A DNA stretch of 64,000 nt from Streptomyces sp. NBC_01288 (lineage in GTDB: Bacteria > Actinomycetota > Actinomycetes > Streptomycetales > Streptomycetaceae), in the NCBI RefSeq assembly GCF_035982055.1, contig NZ_CP108427.1:9671001-9735000 (forward strand), given 5' to 3'. Under the pieces are notes generated by a model, which was not told where the DNA came from, made no database searches, and worked only from the letters and a program-made list of their open reading frames with translations. Numbering within the stretch: the first letter of the stretch is position 1; each line of letters starts with the position of its first letter. The position numbers were made by a program, and so were the translations under genes. Shown piece by piece: positions 1 to 8,317 of the stretch.

Positions 1-82
1 CCGGTTGCTCGCGGCCGAGATCCTCGACGGGGAGAGGGACGAGTTGCTCGCGGGCTTCCTGCCGGAGCGGTTCCCTCAGTGA
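1..82 (+). CDS. C-terminal end of a probable FAD-dependent oxidoreductase (partial)
   Basis: An open frame enters from the left edge and stops with TGA at 80-82, leaving 26 residues (RLLAAEILDGERDELLAGFL... ending PQ). The pattern 'LAAEILDGxRDxLLAxFxPxRF' is typical of the last helix of DAO-type FAD-dependent amine or amino-acid oxidases, but so little is visible that this is inference from style only. Its stop overlaps by a few bases the stop (76-78) of the convergent decayed gene on the other strand. Confidence 0.45.
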   Translation, partial: RLLAAEILDGERDELLAGFLPERFPQ

Positions 83-693
83 CGGTCCGGGCAGGCGCCG
101 CCGGTGCGGTGGTCGTCGTCGGTGTCTTCCACGGGCATCGCGGTCGCAGGCCTGCTCGGCTGGCCTCGTAGCTCGGCGCCGTAGGCATCCGTCTGTTTGT
201 GGACCGTGTCCGGTCGGGGCTCGGCCGGCCAGACGATGAGCAGGTAGTCCCCGACGGGTTCGGAGCCGACGCCGGCGGGGGCGATGTCGCGGCCCCGCGC
301 GTGGACCCGGACCCGATAGGTGCCGGGTCCTCGGGATGTGAGGTTGGGGAGGTCCGGCGGGTCGTCCAGGACGCATGTGACGCGTAGGGCATGACTGGAC
401 GCCGACGTTGACCTTGCCCCCGCTGATGCCGGCGCAGATCACGGGCGGGCTCCGTCATGCGGCCAGGCCAGGACCGCCGCGGCCTCCGTCGTCACCGGAA
501 CGACCCCGGCGAACTCGAACCGGTGCTCAGGTTCGGCATACCTCGGCCCTTTCGTGGTAGACGCCAGTGCGGCGGCAGAGGTCGCGATCGGGATCGGGAT
601 CGGGCGGGGTGCGGCAGCCGGAGGCGCCGGGCACTCGTCGTCACAGATCACTCGGTGCGTACCGAGTCTTGAGACACGTTTTACGCGACGCAC
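76..693 (-). pseudogene. Decayed hypothetical gene with one in-frame TGA
   Basis: One minus-strand frame runs from about 693 to the stop at 76-78 and is broken only by a TGA at 439-441. The upstream part carries 'HRVICDDECP' and 'FAGVVPVTTEA'. The part after the stop carries 'DDPPDLPNLT', 'GTYRVRVHARGRD', 'EPVGDYLLIVWPAEP', which reads as well-conserved protein. The layout (short N-terminal segment, then a 'YRVRVHARGRD...EYLIQVWPA' block) recalls a common uncharacterised actinobacterial family; that link is from memory. It could be a simple nonsense pseudogene, a sequencing error or, less likely, readthrough. The initiation codon is uncertain; M1 at 693 is far upstream of the first conserved block, and starts nearer 645 are possible. 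Confidence 0.55.
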
Positions 694-766
694 GCAACTG
701 AGGCCCCCTCTGTCGCTGTCTGACAGTGAGTCGGGCCCGTCAGGGTCGAGGTCGAGGAGCTAGAGA

Positions 767-1765
767 GTGGGGCAAGTCGTGGGACGGCGCAAGGGCAGCA
801 TAGGGATCGCACTCGTCACGGGTGCGGTGCTGGTGGGTGCGACTGCCTGTGGTGGGGGCGGCAGCGACAAGGCGAGCGGGGACGACGCGAAGGCGTCGGG
901 CAAGGCGAGTGCGACCGCCTCTCCGTCGCCGACGAAGCCCTTGGGCCCGCCGATGCTGCTGGACACGATCACCCCGCAGACGGGAACCACGGTCGGCGTG
1001 GCCATGCCGATCTCGGTGATCTTCACGAACCCGGTGGCGTCCAAGGCGCGGGCCACGGTCGAGAAGCACATGAAGGTCAGCGCCTCGCAGTCGGTCGTCG
1101 GTGCCTGGCACTGGATGGGCGACAAGCGCGTCGACTGGCGCCCGAAGACGTACTGGCCCTCCGGTACGACGGTGAAGATCGACGCCGACATGAAGGGCGT
1201 CACCAACGGCAACGGCCGGTACGGCGTGCACAGTTACACGCACACCTTCAAGGTCGGCGACGACGTCCGCGCGGACGTCTCCGTCACCAACCACACCATG
1301 AAGGTGACCAAGAACGGCGCGACGGTGCGCACCCTGTCGATCAACGCGGGCAGCGCCGAGTACCCGACGTGGGACGGCACGATGGCCGTCATCGACAAGC
1401 AGAAGAAGGTCCACATGACCTCCTGCAGCGTCGGCATCAGCTGCGACAAGGGCAGCGCCAACTACTACGACCTGACGCTGCCCTGGGACATCCACCTCAC
1501 CCAGTCCGGCACCTACGTGCACTACTCGACCGGCGACCCGAACCCGGGCAGCGGCAGCGCCCGCGGCTCGCACGGCTGCGTCCACCTGTCCCTGTCCGAC
1601 GCCGAGTGGTTCTACGGCCAGGTCAAGCAGGGCGACCCCATCACCATCACCGGATCGCCCCGCGGCAAGGCCCCCGCCGACAACGGCTACGCCGACTTCA
1701 ACCTCGGCTGGGACCAGTGGCTCGCGGGCAGCGGCTCCGGCGAGGGGACGACCGCGGCGCTGTGA
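767..1765 (+). CDS. L,D-transpeptidase lipoprotein (Ig-like plus YkuD domains)
   Basis: 332-residue exported enzyme expected to form 3-3 cross-links in peptidoglycan outside the membrane. The GTG start at 767 follows a GAGGAG ribosome site. Residues 1-28 form a lipoprotein signal with the lipidated Cys at position 28 (GATAC), followed by a Ser/Thr/Ala linker. An Ig-like domain (about 55-160) precedes the YkuD catalytic domain, whose signature SHGCVHLS gives catalytic Cys271 with His269. This layout matches the Ldt group of actinomycetes with an Ig domain ahead of YkuD. The gene stands alone, convergent with the small secreted-protein gene downstream. Substrate preference cannot be read from sequence. 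Confidence 0.93.
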   Translation: MGQVVGRRKGSIGIALVTGAVLVGATACGGGGSDKASGDDAKASGKASATASPSPTKPLGPPMLLDTITPQTGTTVGVAMPISVIFTNPVASKARATVEKHMKVSASQSVVGAWHWMGDKRVDWRPKTYWPSGTTVKIDADMKGVTNGNGRYGVHSYTHTFKVGDDVRADVSVTNHTMKVTKNGATVRTLSINAGSAEYPTWDGTMAVIDKQKKVHMTSCSVGISCDKGSANYYDLTLPWDIHLTQSGTYVHYSTGDPNPGSGSARGSHGCVHLSLSDAEWFYGQVKQGDPITITGSPRGKAPADNGYADFNLGWDQWLAGSGSGEGTTAAL

Positions 1766-1805
1766 CGCGCCGCGGTGGGGTCACCGGGCAGCACGACGAT
1801 CGGTG

Positions 1806-2093
1806 TCAGCAGGTGCGCCCGGCGTAGTGGGCGCCCTGGATCTTGCGGGCGGAGCCCAGCCAGGTCGTACCGTGCGCGACGCACCGCTCGTAGTCGCGCG
1901 CCCGGGCGACCTCGACCTTGATGACGACCCGCGAACCGTCGGTCGTGCAGTGGCGGTAGAAGGCGTCGGACCCGGTCTCGTAGAAACCGCAGGGACCGGC
2001 CGCCGCGGGACTCGCGGCGGCCACCCCGCCGAGCGAGCCGAGCACGAGGGCGGCGGACCCGAGGGCGCTGATCACCGTACGACGAAAACGCAA
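1806..2093 (-). CDS. Small secreted DUF6355-like protein
   Basis: A 95-residue precursor. The TTG at 2091-2093 is chosen as start because AAGGAG (2099-2104) lies 5 nt before it and a signal peptide begins immediately (basic MRFRR, hydrophobic core, cleavage near SPAAA/GPCGF). Longer upstream starts would put a basic non-signal region in front. The mature part is about 60 residues with four cysteines (GPCGFYE, YRHC, YERC, GRTC) and the spacing seen in proteins annotated as DUF6355, often called natural-product-associated; the family match is by recall. Function is unknown. It is convergent with the L,D-transpeptidase gene. Confidence 0.7.
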   Translation of the reverse strand: MRFRRTVISALGSAALVLGSLGGVAAASPAAAGPCGFYETGSDAFYRHCTTDGSRVVIKVEVARARDYERCVAHGTTWLGSARKIQGAHYAGRTC

Positions 2094-2323
2094 AGGAACT
2101 CCTTGGGCAGTGAAGGGAACGGTCCTGGAACCGGCTGTTCGTCCCCGTCGATCGGGTCGGCCGGCCGCTCCAGGGATGCCGTACCGAGACTGCCGCACTG
2201 ACCTGCGCGGTTGGCCGGATGCCACGGCGTTCACCCGGCGAATCGATTTGTCGCTACGTCAATCGGATGGTTCTGGCCGAGGGGACGCATGGGTCGGGTT
2301 CGCCCGGTTCGCTTGTGGGGACT

Positions 2324-3268
2324 TCATGCGTCGGTCCAGCGGATCGGGTGGCCGGAGGGATCCGTGGTGAGCCAGGTTCCGTCTCCGAGGGGCTGGATGT
2401 CGTAGGGGTTGTCCGTGCGCGCGTCGAACTCGGTCCGGACCTGGCCGGAACGCGCGTCCACGCGGTAGTGCCGGAACCACTCCTGATCGTCCTCGGTCTC
2501 GCCGGCGAGGGTGACGATGACGGTGTCCGGGGTCAGGTAGCCGCCGCTCCACTCCACGTAGATCTCGTCGGGGTCGTGTCCGAAGGCGTCGACGGAGAGA
2601 GCGAACCGCACCTCGCCGTCGGGGTAGGTGTGGACGGCGATGTCGGTCTGCTCGTGGTGAACGGTCATGAACCGGTGGCCGTCGGGCGATAGGTCGATGA
2701 GACACCGGTCGTCCCACGGATAGCCGACGAGATTCATCCGGGCTCCGGTCAGTGAGGCGCGGTAGATGACCGAGCCGTCCTGTCCCTCGCCGACATCGAG
2801 GAGGACCTGACCGTCCGACGGGTGCGGCAGTTGCTGTCCACCGTGGCCGACGGTCCGCAAATCCGCGTGTGCGATGACTGCCCCGGTCTCGGCGTCCACG
2901 GCGACCCACTGGTCGGGACGGTCACGGCCGGCCATGGCGTCAGGCCGGTAGACCCACACCGCACGTTCGTCCGACGACAGCACACAGCCGGGCCGGTGTC
3001 CGTATTGCCGAACCGACCGTGGCTCGAACTGCGACCGCCACACCTCGGCCCCGTCCGCCGTCACGCACACGACCGCGTTGAGAGTCGTGTAGTAGGCGTG
3101 CTGAAGGTCGGCGGCAGCGGCGTGGTCGACGACGTCGTCATCGGGAGACGGCCGGCAGGCCATGACCGGCGACAGCACGCCCCTGGCATCAGCCGTCAGG
3201 TCGTAGGCGCAGACACGTCCGTCGACGAGCCGCGTGGTGATCCGCAGGGGATGAGGGGATCGAGCCAC
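2324..3268 (-). CDS. Beta-propeller-like hypothetical protein
   Basis: 314 residues with no signal peptide. Repeated blade-like stretches follow the style 'xxVxxxDxxTGxVI', for example VCVTADGAEVW, VAVDAETGAVIAH, CLIDLSPDGHRF and YRVDARSGQVRTEF. This suggests a WD40/PQQ-like beta-propeller of roughly six blades, used for protein or ligand binding. No catalytic motif is visible. It lies on the same strand as the PBP4-like gene but about 130 bp upstream of that gene's stop, so it is probably transcribed separately. Function unknown. Confidence 0.75.
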   Translation of the reverse strand: MARSPHPLRITTRLVDGRVCAYDLTADARGVLSPVMACRPSPDDDVVDHAAAADLQHAYYTTLNAVVCVTADGAEVWRSQFEPRSVRQYGHRPGCVLSSDERAVWVYRPDAMAGRDRPDQWVAVDAETGAVIAHADLRTVGHGGQQLPHPSDGQVLLDVGEGQDGSVIYRASLTGARMNLVGYPWDDRCLIDLSPDGHRFMTVHHEQTDIAVHTYPDGEVRFALSVDAFGHDPDEIYVEWSGGYLTPDTVIVTLAGETEDDQEWFRHYRVDARSGQVRTEFDARTDNPYDIQPLGDGTWLTTDPSGHPIRWTDA

Positions 3269-3401
3269 GCGTCGGAGTTTAGCGCCCCAACGGATCTTCG
3301 GCGTGGGGCCGACCGGTCGCCCTGTCCAACTCCACGTACCCCGCCCCGTTTACGGCTCTACGGCCGCCTCACCACACAGGACGGGGTCTCAGAGCGGGTG
3401 C

Positions 3402-4733
3402 CTACGCCCAGCACCCGTTGACCGTGGCCGCGAGCCCGTCGAGCGCATCCTTGGTCGCGTCCGGGGCGGCCGTGGAGTTGTTCTCGATGAAGGAGAAGAT
3501 CTTCCAGCGGCCGTCCGCGGCCTTAGTGAGGCCGCTCAGGGCGATCGCGCCCGTGAGCGTGCCTGTCTTGGCGCTGACCTTTCCGACGGCGCACTGCGAG
3601 TTCGCCGTGTCGAAGCGGCCCCACTCCGGGCCCAGCGTCGAGCCCGCCTCGCCCGCGACGGGGAGGCCGTCGACGATGTACTTCAGGGTCGGGGCGTTGG
3701 CCGGGTCGTCGGCCAGGTCGAGGATGTCGGCGATCGTCTGGGCCGGGATGCGGTTGGAGCGGGAGAGGCCGCTGCCGTCGTGGATCTCGAAGTTGGCCAG
3801 CGATACGCCGTACTGGGTGAGGACTTGGCGGACCACAGCCGTGCCGTCCTCGAAGGTGGCCGGGCGGCCGGCGGCCAGCGCGGTGCTCCGGAGCAGGGTC
3901 TCGGCGATATCGTTGTCACTCACCTTGAGCATGTGCTCCACGATGGACGACAGCGTGCCGGACTGGTGCTGGGCCACGGGGACGGCCGTGGTGCCGGCGG
4001 TGGCGTGGGTGACGCTTCCGGTGACCGTGACGCCCTGCCGGGCGAGGAGCTTCGCGAAGATCTGGCCGGCGTCCAGGGACGTGTCCGTGACGTGGCGGCC
4101 GTCGACCACCAACGCCCGTACGGGGGCTATGGAGTCGGGGTAGTAGCCGTCGTTCCAGCCGGTCGCGAGGGTGGGCGCGGGGAAGAGGCTGTCGTCCACC
4201 GTCAGCTTCACCGTGGTCAGGCCCGCGTTCTTCAGGCCCGCCACGGCAGTTGTGGCCATCGCGGTGAGGTCGGCCGTGGTCAGGGTGCGGTCCCCGCCGC
4301 CGACCAGGGTGAGGGTGCCGTTGCCGTAGACGACCTTCGTGGTGAAGCGGTGATCGGGGCCGAGGATCGTCAACGCGGCGGTCGACGTGGCGAGTTTGGT
4401 GTTCGACGCGGGCATCAGCGCGGTGGTCGCGTCGTGGCCCCATACGGCCTTCTTGGTCTCCGCGTCGATCACGACGCCGCTGAGCGTGCTGCCCAGACGG
4501 GTGTCCTGGACACGGGTGTTGAGGTTGTCCGCGATCTTCTGCTCGGCGGTGTCGAGCGTGGCGGCGGTGGTGGAGACGGTCTTCTCGGCGGCGAAGGCGG
4601 AGCTGCCGAACAGGATCGTCCCGGCGACGGGAGCGGTCACCGCTATGACGGCGGCGCGGCGGAGCGCCGGACTCATCGCTCTGCTCTTGCGGTGACGTCC
4701 GCTCGCGCCGTCTACGGAGGGGGAGTTGGGCAT
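3402..4733 (-). CDS. dacB: D-alanyl-D-alanine carboxypeptidase/endopeptidase, PBP4 type (peptidase S13)
   Basis: 443-residue exported serine peptidase that trims or cleaves peptidoglycan stem peptides. The ATG at 4731-4733 gives an N-terminal signal peptide (basic to residue 26, hydrophobic 27-48, cleavage near SAFA/AEK); Met20 is an alternative start. All three penicillin-binding motifs are present in order: SxxK at Ser110-Lys113 (ASNTK), SDN at 272-274 and KTG at 389-391. The large insert between the first two motifs is the S13 (PBP4/DacB) arrangement. It is divergent from the DUF1206 gene across a 237-bp gap holding a 23-bp direct repeat. Confidence 0.93.
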   Translation of the reverse strand: MPNSPSVDGASGRHRKSRAMSPALRRAAVIAVTAPVAGTILFGSSAFAAEKTVSTTAATLDTAEQKIADNLNTRVQDTRLGSTLSGVVIDAETKKAVWGHDATTALMPASNTKLATSTAALTILGPDHRFTTKVVYGNGTLTLVGGGDRTLTTADLTAMATTAVAGLKNAGLTTVKLTVDDSLFPAPTLATGWNDGYYPDSIAPVRALVVDGRHVTDTSLDAGQIFAKLLARQGVTVTGSVTHATAGTTAVPVAQHQSGTLSSIVEHMLKVSDNDIAETLLRSTALAAGRPATFEDGTAVVRQVLTQYGVSLANFEIHDGSGLSRSNRIPAQTIADILDLADDPANAPTLKYIVDGLPVAGEAGSTLGPEWGRFDTANSQCAVGKVSAKTGTLTGAIALSGLTKAADGRWKIFSFIENNSTAAPDATKDALDGLAATVNGCWA

Positions 4734-4841
4734 GGGGGCCTCGCCGCGGGTGTGTGGGTGGGGGAGGGGACAGAAGATCCAGGGATCTTGAAAAGGAAAG
4801 TAACAGCTGTGAGGGGCCTTTGTGGCGCGATCGGCCGATGC

Positions 4842-4887
4842 CGTCCCCGTGACGCACAGCGAAGCGTCCCCGCGACGCACATCGAAG
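4842..4887. repeat. 23-bp tandem direct repeat in divergent promoter region
   Basis: Copy 1 is 4842-4864 and copy 2 is 4865-4887, matching at 21 of 23 positions and sharing the blocks CGTCCCCG and GACGCACA. It lies in the gap between the PBP4-like gene and the DUF1206 gene. Two adjacent repeats of about two helical turns are typical of a response-regulator or activator site; that is inference. Confidence 0.6.
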
Positions 4888-4970
4888 GCTCCGCCGGGGG
4901 CACGCGAGAGTACGGGACGCGTACCGTGCGTCCGCGTTTCGGCTCGTCCAGTGTTTCCAGGAAAGGCATC

Positions 4971-5825
4971 ATGACCTCGTCGCAGACGCACAAGTGGGGC
5001 CTCCGGAGGGCGAGTTCGACCGCCCGGAGCCACGCACCGGGAGAGGCCGAGGGCAAGCAGGCGCTGTCCGTCACAGGGCGCGCCGGGTTCGTCGCACGCG
5101 GTGTCGTGTACGTCCTCGTCGGCGCGCTCGCCCTCCAGATCGCGTTCGGCGACGGGGGCCGGGAGGCGGACCGGCAGGGCGCGTTGCAACAGGTCGCGGC
5201 GCAGCCCTTCGGGAAGGTGATGCTGTGGATGCTCGTCGTCGGCTTCGGCTGCATGGCGATCTGGCGGGCCTCCCAGGCACTGCTCGCGAACGGGCCGAAG
5301 AACAAGGCCGGTTCGCGCCTGCTGGACGGGGGCCGGGCCGTGTTCTACGGCTTCGTCTGTTGGGGTACGGCGTCCTTCGCGGCCGGGAGTGGCGGCTCGT
5401 CCGGCAGTGACGCCAAGTCGCAGGACTGGACGGCCTCGGCGTTGAAGCTGCCGGGCGGTCAGGTGCTGGTGGGTCTCGTCGGCTGCGTCCTGATCGGGGT
5501 CGGTGCGACCCTCGCCGTGCGCGCGGTGATGCGGCGTTTCCTGCGGCGGCTGGAGACCGGGAAGATGAGCCGCCGGGTACGGCAGGTCGTCACCGGCCTG
5601 GGTGTGGGCGGCGGTGCCGCACGCGGTGTCGTGTTCGCCGGGGTGGGTGTGTTCGCGCTGGTGGCCGCCATCCGCTTCGACCCGCACCAGGCCAAGGGCA
5701 TGGACGCCACCCTGCGCACCTTCGCGCACACTCCTGCGGGGCCGTGGCTGTTGGTCGCCGTCGCCGTCGGGCTGGTCCTCTTCGGCGGCTTCTCGTTCGC
5801 CTCGGCACGCTGGCGTCGCCTGTGA
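4971..5825 (+). CDS. DUF1206 integral membrane protein
   Basis: 284 residues. The ATG at 4971 follows a GAAAGG site. The protein has about six hydrophobic segments in three similar pairs (near residues 38-58 and 78-98; 118-138 and 158-185; 205-228 and 255-275), each pair preceded by the recurring 'GRAGFxARGVVYxLVG' style of the DUF1206 family. The loop between segments 3 and 4 is Gly/Ser-rich. The family is membrane-bound and uncharacterised. It may respond to the same regulator as the divergent cell-wall peptidase, given the shared upstream repeat. Confidence 0.88.
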   Translation: MTSSQTHKWGLRRASSTARSHAPGEAEGKQALSVTGRAGFVARGVVYVLVGALALQIAFGDGGREADRQGALQQVAAQPFGKVMLWMLVVGFGCMAIWRASQALLANGPKNKAGSRLLDGGRAVFYGFVCWGTASFAAGSGGSSGSDAKSQDWTASALKLPGGQVLVGLVGCVLIGVGATLAVRAVMRRFLRRLETGKMSRRVRQVVTGLGVGGGAARGVVFAGVGVFALVAAIRFDPHQAKGMDATLRTFAHTPAGPWLLVAVAVGLVLFGGFSFASARWRRL

Positions 5826-6065
5826 ACCCTGGCAGTACGGCAGTACGCCCGTCCGTCCGCGCCCCCGCGCACAGCGGCGTCGTAGAACCTCCGAAGCGGT
5901 GTGAAGAACCCGCGAAGTGTGTGAAACCACGTGCGTTCCCCGAGTCGGTCGAGCCCGACGGGGCATGCTTTTGGGCCGGCTGCGGAATTGTGAGGTCCGG
6001 GGAGACATGGTTGTGCCCGAAGGGGGCACGCGACGTTCGTCCTGTTCTCCAGTTAAGGCGGCACC

Positions 6066-6938
6066 GTGGCTTCCTCCGTGAAGGCTCTCGAAGCAACTGC
6101 TCCTGTCCGCGCGGGAGTTTCGGATGTCGTGGACGACCTCCCGTGGATCGAGGACGGGGCCAAGGTCGCTCCCAAGGACGCCCGGGTGATGTCCCGGATC
6201 TTCCTCGACCGGCTCCAGGAGCTGGAGGAGGGCACCCAGGAGTACCAGTACGCGCGGAACACGCTGATCGAGATGAACCTGTCGCTGGTGTCCTTCGCCG
6301 CGCGCCGTTTCCGCAACCGGGGCAGCGGTGACATGGAGGACGTCATCCAGGTCGGCACGATCGGTCTGATCAAGGCCATCGACCGGTTCGACCTGTCGCG
6401 CGAGGTCGAGTTCACCTCCTTCGCGATCCCCTACATACTCGGCGAGATCAAGCGGTTCTTCCGCGACACCACCTGGGCCGTGCACGTCCCGCGCCGCCTC
6501 CAGGAACTCCGGGTCGACCTCGCGAAGAGCAAGGAGACCCTCGGCACCGAGCTGGGCCGTACCCCCACGGTGAAGGAACTCGCCGCTCACCTGGAGCTGA
6601 CCGAGGACGAGATCATCGAGGGCCTGGTCGCCGCGAACGGCTATGTCGCCGGCTCCATCGACACCCCGAGCGGTGACGACGAGTCCGACAGCGCGCCGAA
6701 GTACGCGGACACGATGGGTGACGACGATCCGGCGCTGGAGCTGTTCGAGGACCTGCACACGCTCGCGCCGCTGCTGCAACAGCTCGACGAGCGGGAGCGG
6801 ACCATCATCGAGATGCGCTTCGGCCAGGAGCTGACCCAGGCGGAGATCGGCCGCGTCCTGAACCTCTCGCAGATGCACATCTCCCGCCTCCTCAACCGCA
6901 CCCTCGCCAAGCTACGGACCGGCCTCCTGCCCACGTGA
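6066..6938 (+). CDS. RNA polymerase sigma factor, SigB/SigF family
   Basis: 290-residue alternative sigma factor of the stress-response (group 3) class. Region 2 lies at about 65-135, including DVIQVGTIGLIKAIDRFD, which contacts core polymerase and the -10. Region 3 lies at 145-190 and region 4 at 235-285, with the helix-turn-helix near 256-277 (LTQAEIGRVLNLSQMHISR). Start is the GTG at 6066; a weak AAGGCGG precedes it. It heads a run of genes whose products are classical SigB regulators (RsbQ, RsbP, STAS, HATPase), so it is probably controlled by partner switching. Streptomyces carries several SigB paralogues and the exact one cannot be fixed from sequence. Confidence 0.93.
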   Translation: MASSVKALEATAPVRAGVSDVVDDLPWIEDGAKVAPKDARVMSRIFLDRLQELEEGTQEYQYARNTLIEMNLSLVSFAARRFRNRGSGDMEDVIQVGTIGLIKAIDRFDLSREVEFTSFAIPYILGEIKRFFRDTTWAVHVPRRLQELRVDLAKSKETLGTELGRTPTVKELAAHLELTEDEIIEGLVAANGYVAGSIDTPSGDDESDSAPKYADTMGDDDPALELFEDLHTLAPLLQQLDERERTIIEMRFGQELTQAEIGRVLNLSQMHISRLLNRTLAKLRTGLLPT

Positions 6939-6990
6939 TCCGCCCGCCCGACAGTTCTCGCCCCGCGCGGCACCGAAAGGATCACCCCGC

Positions 6991-7437
6991 ATGAGCACCA
7001 CGAGCACCGACCACGATCCCCTGCACCAGCCCGCCGCACCGATCGTGACCGAGCCCGTGCCCGACCTCCAACTCCAGTTGCTGGTACGGCTGATCGGCCA
7101 GGACGCGGAGGCCGCCCTGCCCATCACCCTCACCGTCGGAGGCGCCTTCCTCTACGGCGACCTGATCTCCCACGAGGCATGGACCACCGACTGGGCACGC
7201 AGCCTGCACGGGATGGACGGCTCCGGCGCGCAGTTGCTGGAGCGGTTCCCGCAGCAGGTGGACGAGGTGGTCGAGGACAGGCAGGGGGGACCCGGCCCGC
7301 AACGGCTGCCGCAGTGGATCCATCTGCGCGACGCCACCGGAGTCACCGGCGGGGGCGGGACCGCCGTCATGCCTCTGTGGCGCGGCCGGCTCACGGACGT
7401 GTCCGGCTGGTCCCTGGGCAAGCCGAAGCAGCCCTGA
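6991..7437 (+). CDS. Small GvpU-like / hypothetical protein
   Basis: 148 residues, ATG at 6991 after GAAAGGATC, 52 bp behind the sigma gene and probably co-transcribed. A central block (LQLQLLVRLIGQDAEAALPI then TLTVGGAFLYGDLISHEAW) resembles the core of gas-vesicle accessory proteins of the GvpU type: a short helix followed by two beta strands with 'TLxVGGxxxxGxLIS'. The assignment is from memory and tentative. No other gas-vesicle gene is visible. Acidic and Gly-rich C-terminal half. A stress-module accessory role is suggested by position only. Confidence 0.55.
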   Translation: MSTTSTDHDPLHQPAAPIVTEPVPDLQLQLLVRLIGQDAEAALPITLTVGGAFLYGDLISHEAWTTDWARSLHGMDGSGAQLLERFPQQVDEVVEDRQGGPGPQRLPQWIHLRDATGVTGGGGTAVMPLWRGRLTDVSGWSLGKPKQP

Positions 7438-7492
7438 GGCGCCGGAGGCGTCGGTACGGGGTGAGCGCGGTGGGTGGAGAAGGAAGCGGTCT

Positions 7493-8317
7493 GTGAGGAT
7501 GTGCCGCATGCGTATGCGGAGCAGGAACCATGTGACTGTGTCGGGCCGGGCCGGTGGGCCGGTCGTGATGCTGGCGCACGGCTTCGGGTGCGACCAGCAC
7601 ATGTGGCGGCTGGTGGTACCGCTCCTGGAACGCGACGTCACCGTGGTGCTCTTCGACCATGTGGGCGCCGGCCGCTCCGATCTGTCGGCCTGGAGCCCGG
7701 AGCGCTACTCCACGCTGGACGGCTACACCGACGACGTGCTGGAGATCTGCCGTGAACTGGCGCTCGGCCCGGTGACGTTCGTGGGGCATTCCGTGAGCGC
7801 GATGATGGGCGTCCTGGCCGCCGCACGCGAGCCGGAGGCGTTCGCCGGTCTGGTGCTCCTGGCCCCCTCGCCCTGTTTCATCGACGACCCGGCCACCGGC
7901 TATCGCGGCGGGTTCAGCGCCGAGGACATCGACGAACTGCTGGAATCGCTGGACGCCAACTACCTCGGCTGGTCTGGCGCCATGGCACCGGTGATCATGG
8001 GCAACCCCGAACGCCCGGAACTGGGCGAGGAGTTGGCCAACAGCTTCTGCCGCGCCGACCCCGACATCGCCCGTGTCTTCGCCCGCGTCACGTTCCTCTC
8101 CGACAATCGCGACGACCTCGCCGAGGTGGCCGTGCCCACGCTGGTCGCCCAGTGTTCCGTCGACGCGATCGCGCCCCCGGAGGTCGGAGCCTTCGTACGG
8201 GACCGGATCCCGGGCAGCCGACTGGTCACCCTGAACGCGACCGGGCACTGCCCGCAGCTCGCCGCACCGGAGGAAACAGCCGCCGCGATCACCGACTTCG
8301 TCGAATCCGCGCGCTGA
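7493..8317 (+). CDS. rsbQ: RsbQ-like alpha/beta hydrolase
   Basis: 274 residues. Family members bind or hydrolyse an unknown small hydrophobic ligand and are needed to activate the PAS-phosphatase RsbP during energy stress in Bacillus. The catalytic triad is visible: Ser100 in GHSVSAM, Asp224 in CSVDAIAP and His252 in GHCPQL, close to the 96/219/247 positions of Bacillus RsbQ. The GTG at 7493 has AAGGA 9 nt upstream; ATG at 7508 is an alternative. The stop overlaps the start of the RsbP-like gene (TGATG at 8315-8319), so the two are translationally coupled, which strongly supports the pairing. Confidence 0.9.
   Translation: MRMCRMRMRSRNHVTVSGRAGGPVVMLAHGFGCDQHMWRLVVPLLERDVTVVLFDHVGAGRSDLSAWSPERYSTLDGYTDDVLEICRELALGPVTFVGHSVSAMMGVLAAAREPEAFAGLVLLAPSPCFIDDPATGYRGGFSAEDIDELLESLDANYLGWSGAMAPVIMGNPERPELGEELANSFCRADPDIARVFARVTFLSDNRDDLAEVAVPTLVAQCSVDAIAPPEVGAFVRDRIPGSRLVTLNATGHCPQLAAPEETAAAITDFVESAR

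Noticed and set aside
716..726. CTGTC-T-GACAG inverted repeat before the L,D-transpeptidase gene
   Set aside because: Short arms and no -35/-10 pair nearby; too weak to call an operator.
3303..4970. Plus-strand extension upstream of the DUF1206 gene
   Set aside because: It runs antisense to the PBP4-like gene with low-complexity Arg/Gly/Val sequence. The DUF1206 domain and a ribosome site support the start at 4971.
5915..5935. parS-like site (GTGTGAAACCACGTG)
   Set aside because: It does not match the actinomycete parS consensus TTTCACGTGAAA on both arms.
3402..6878. A minus-strand open frame of over 1100 codons
   Set aside because: Only 3402-4733 carries PBP4 motifs. The rest is the antisense of the DUF1206 and sigma-factor genes, open because of GC-rich codon structure.
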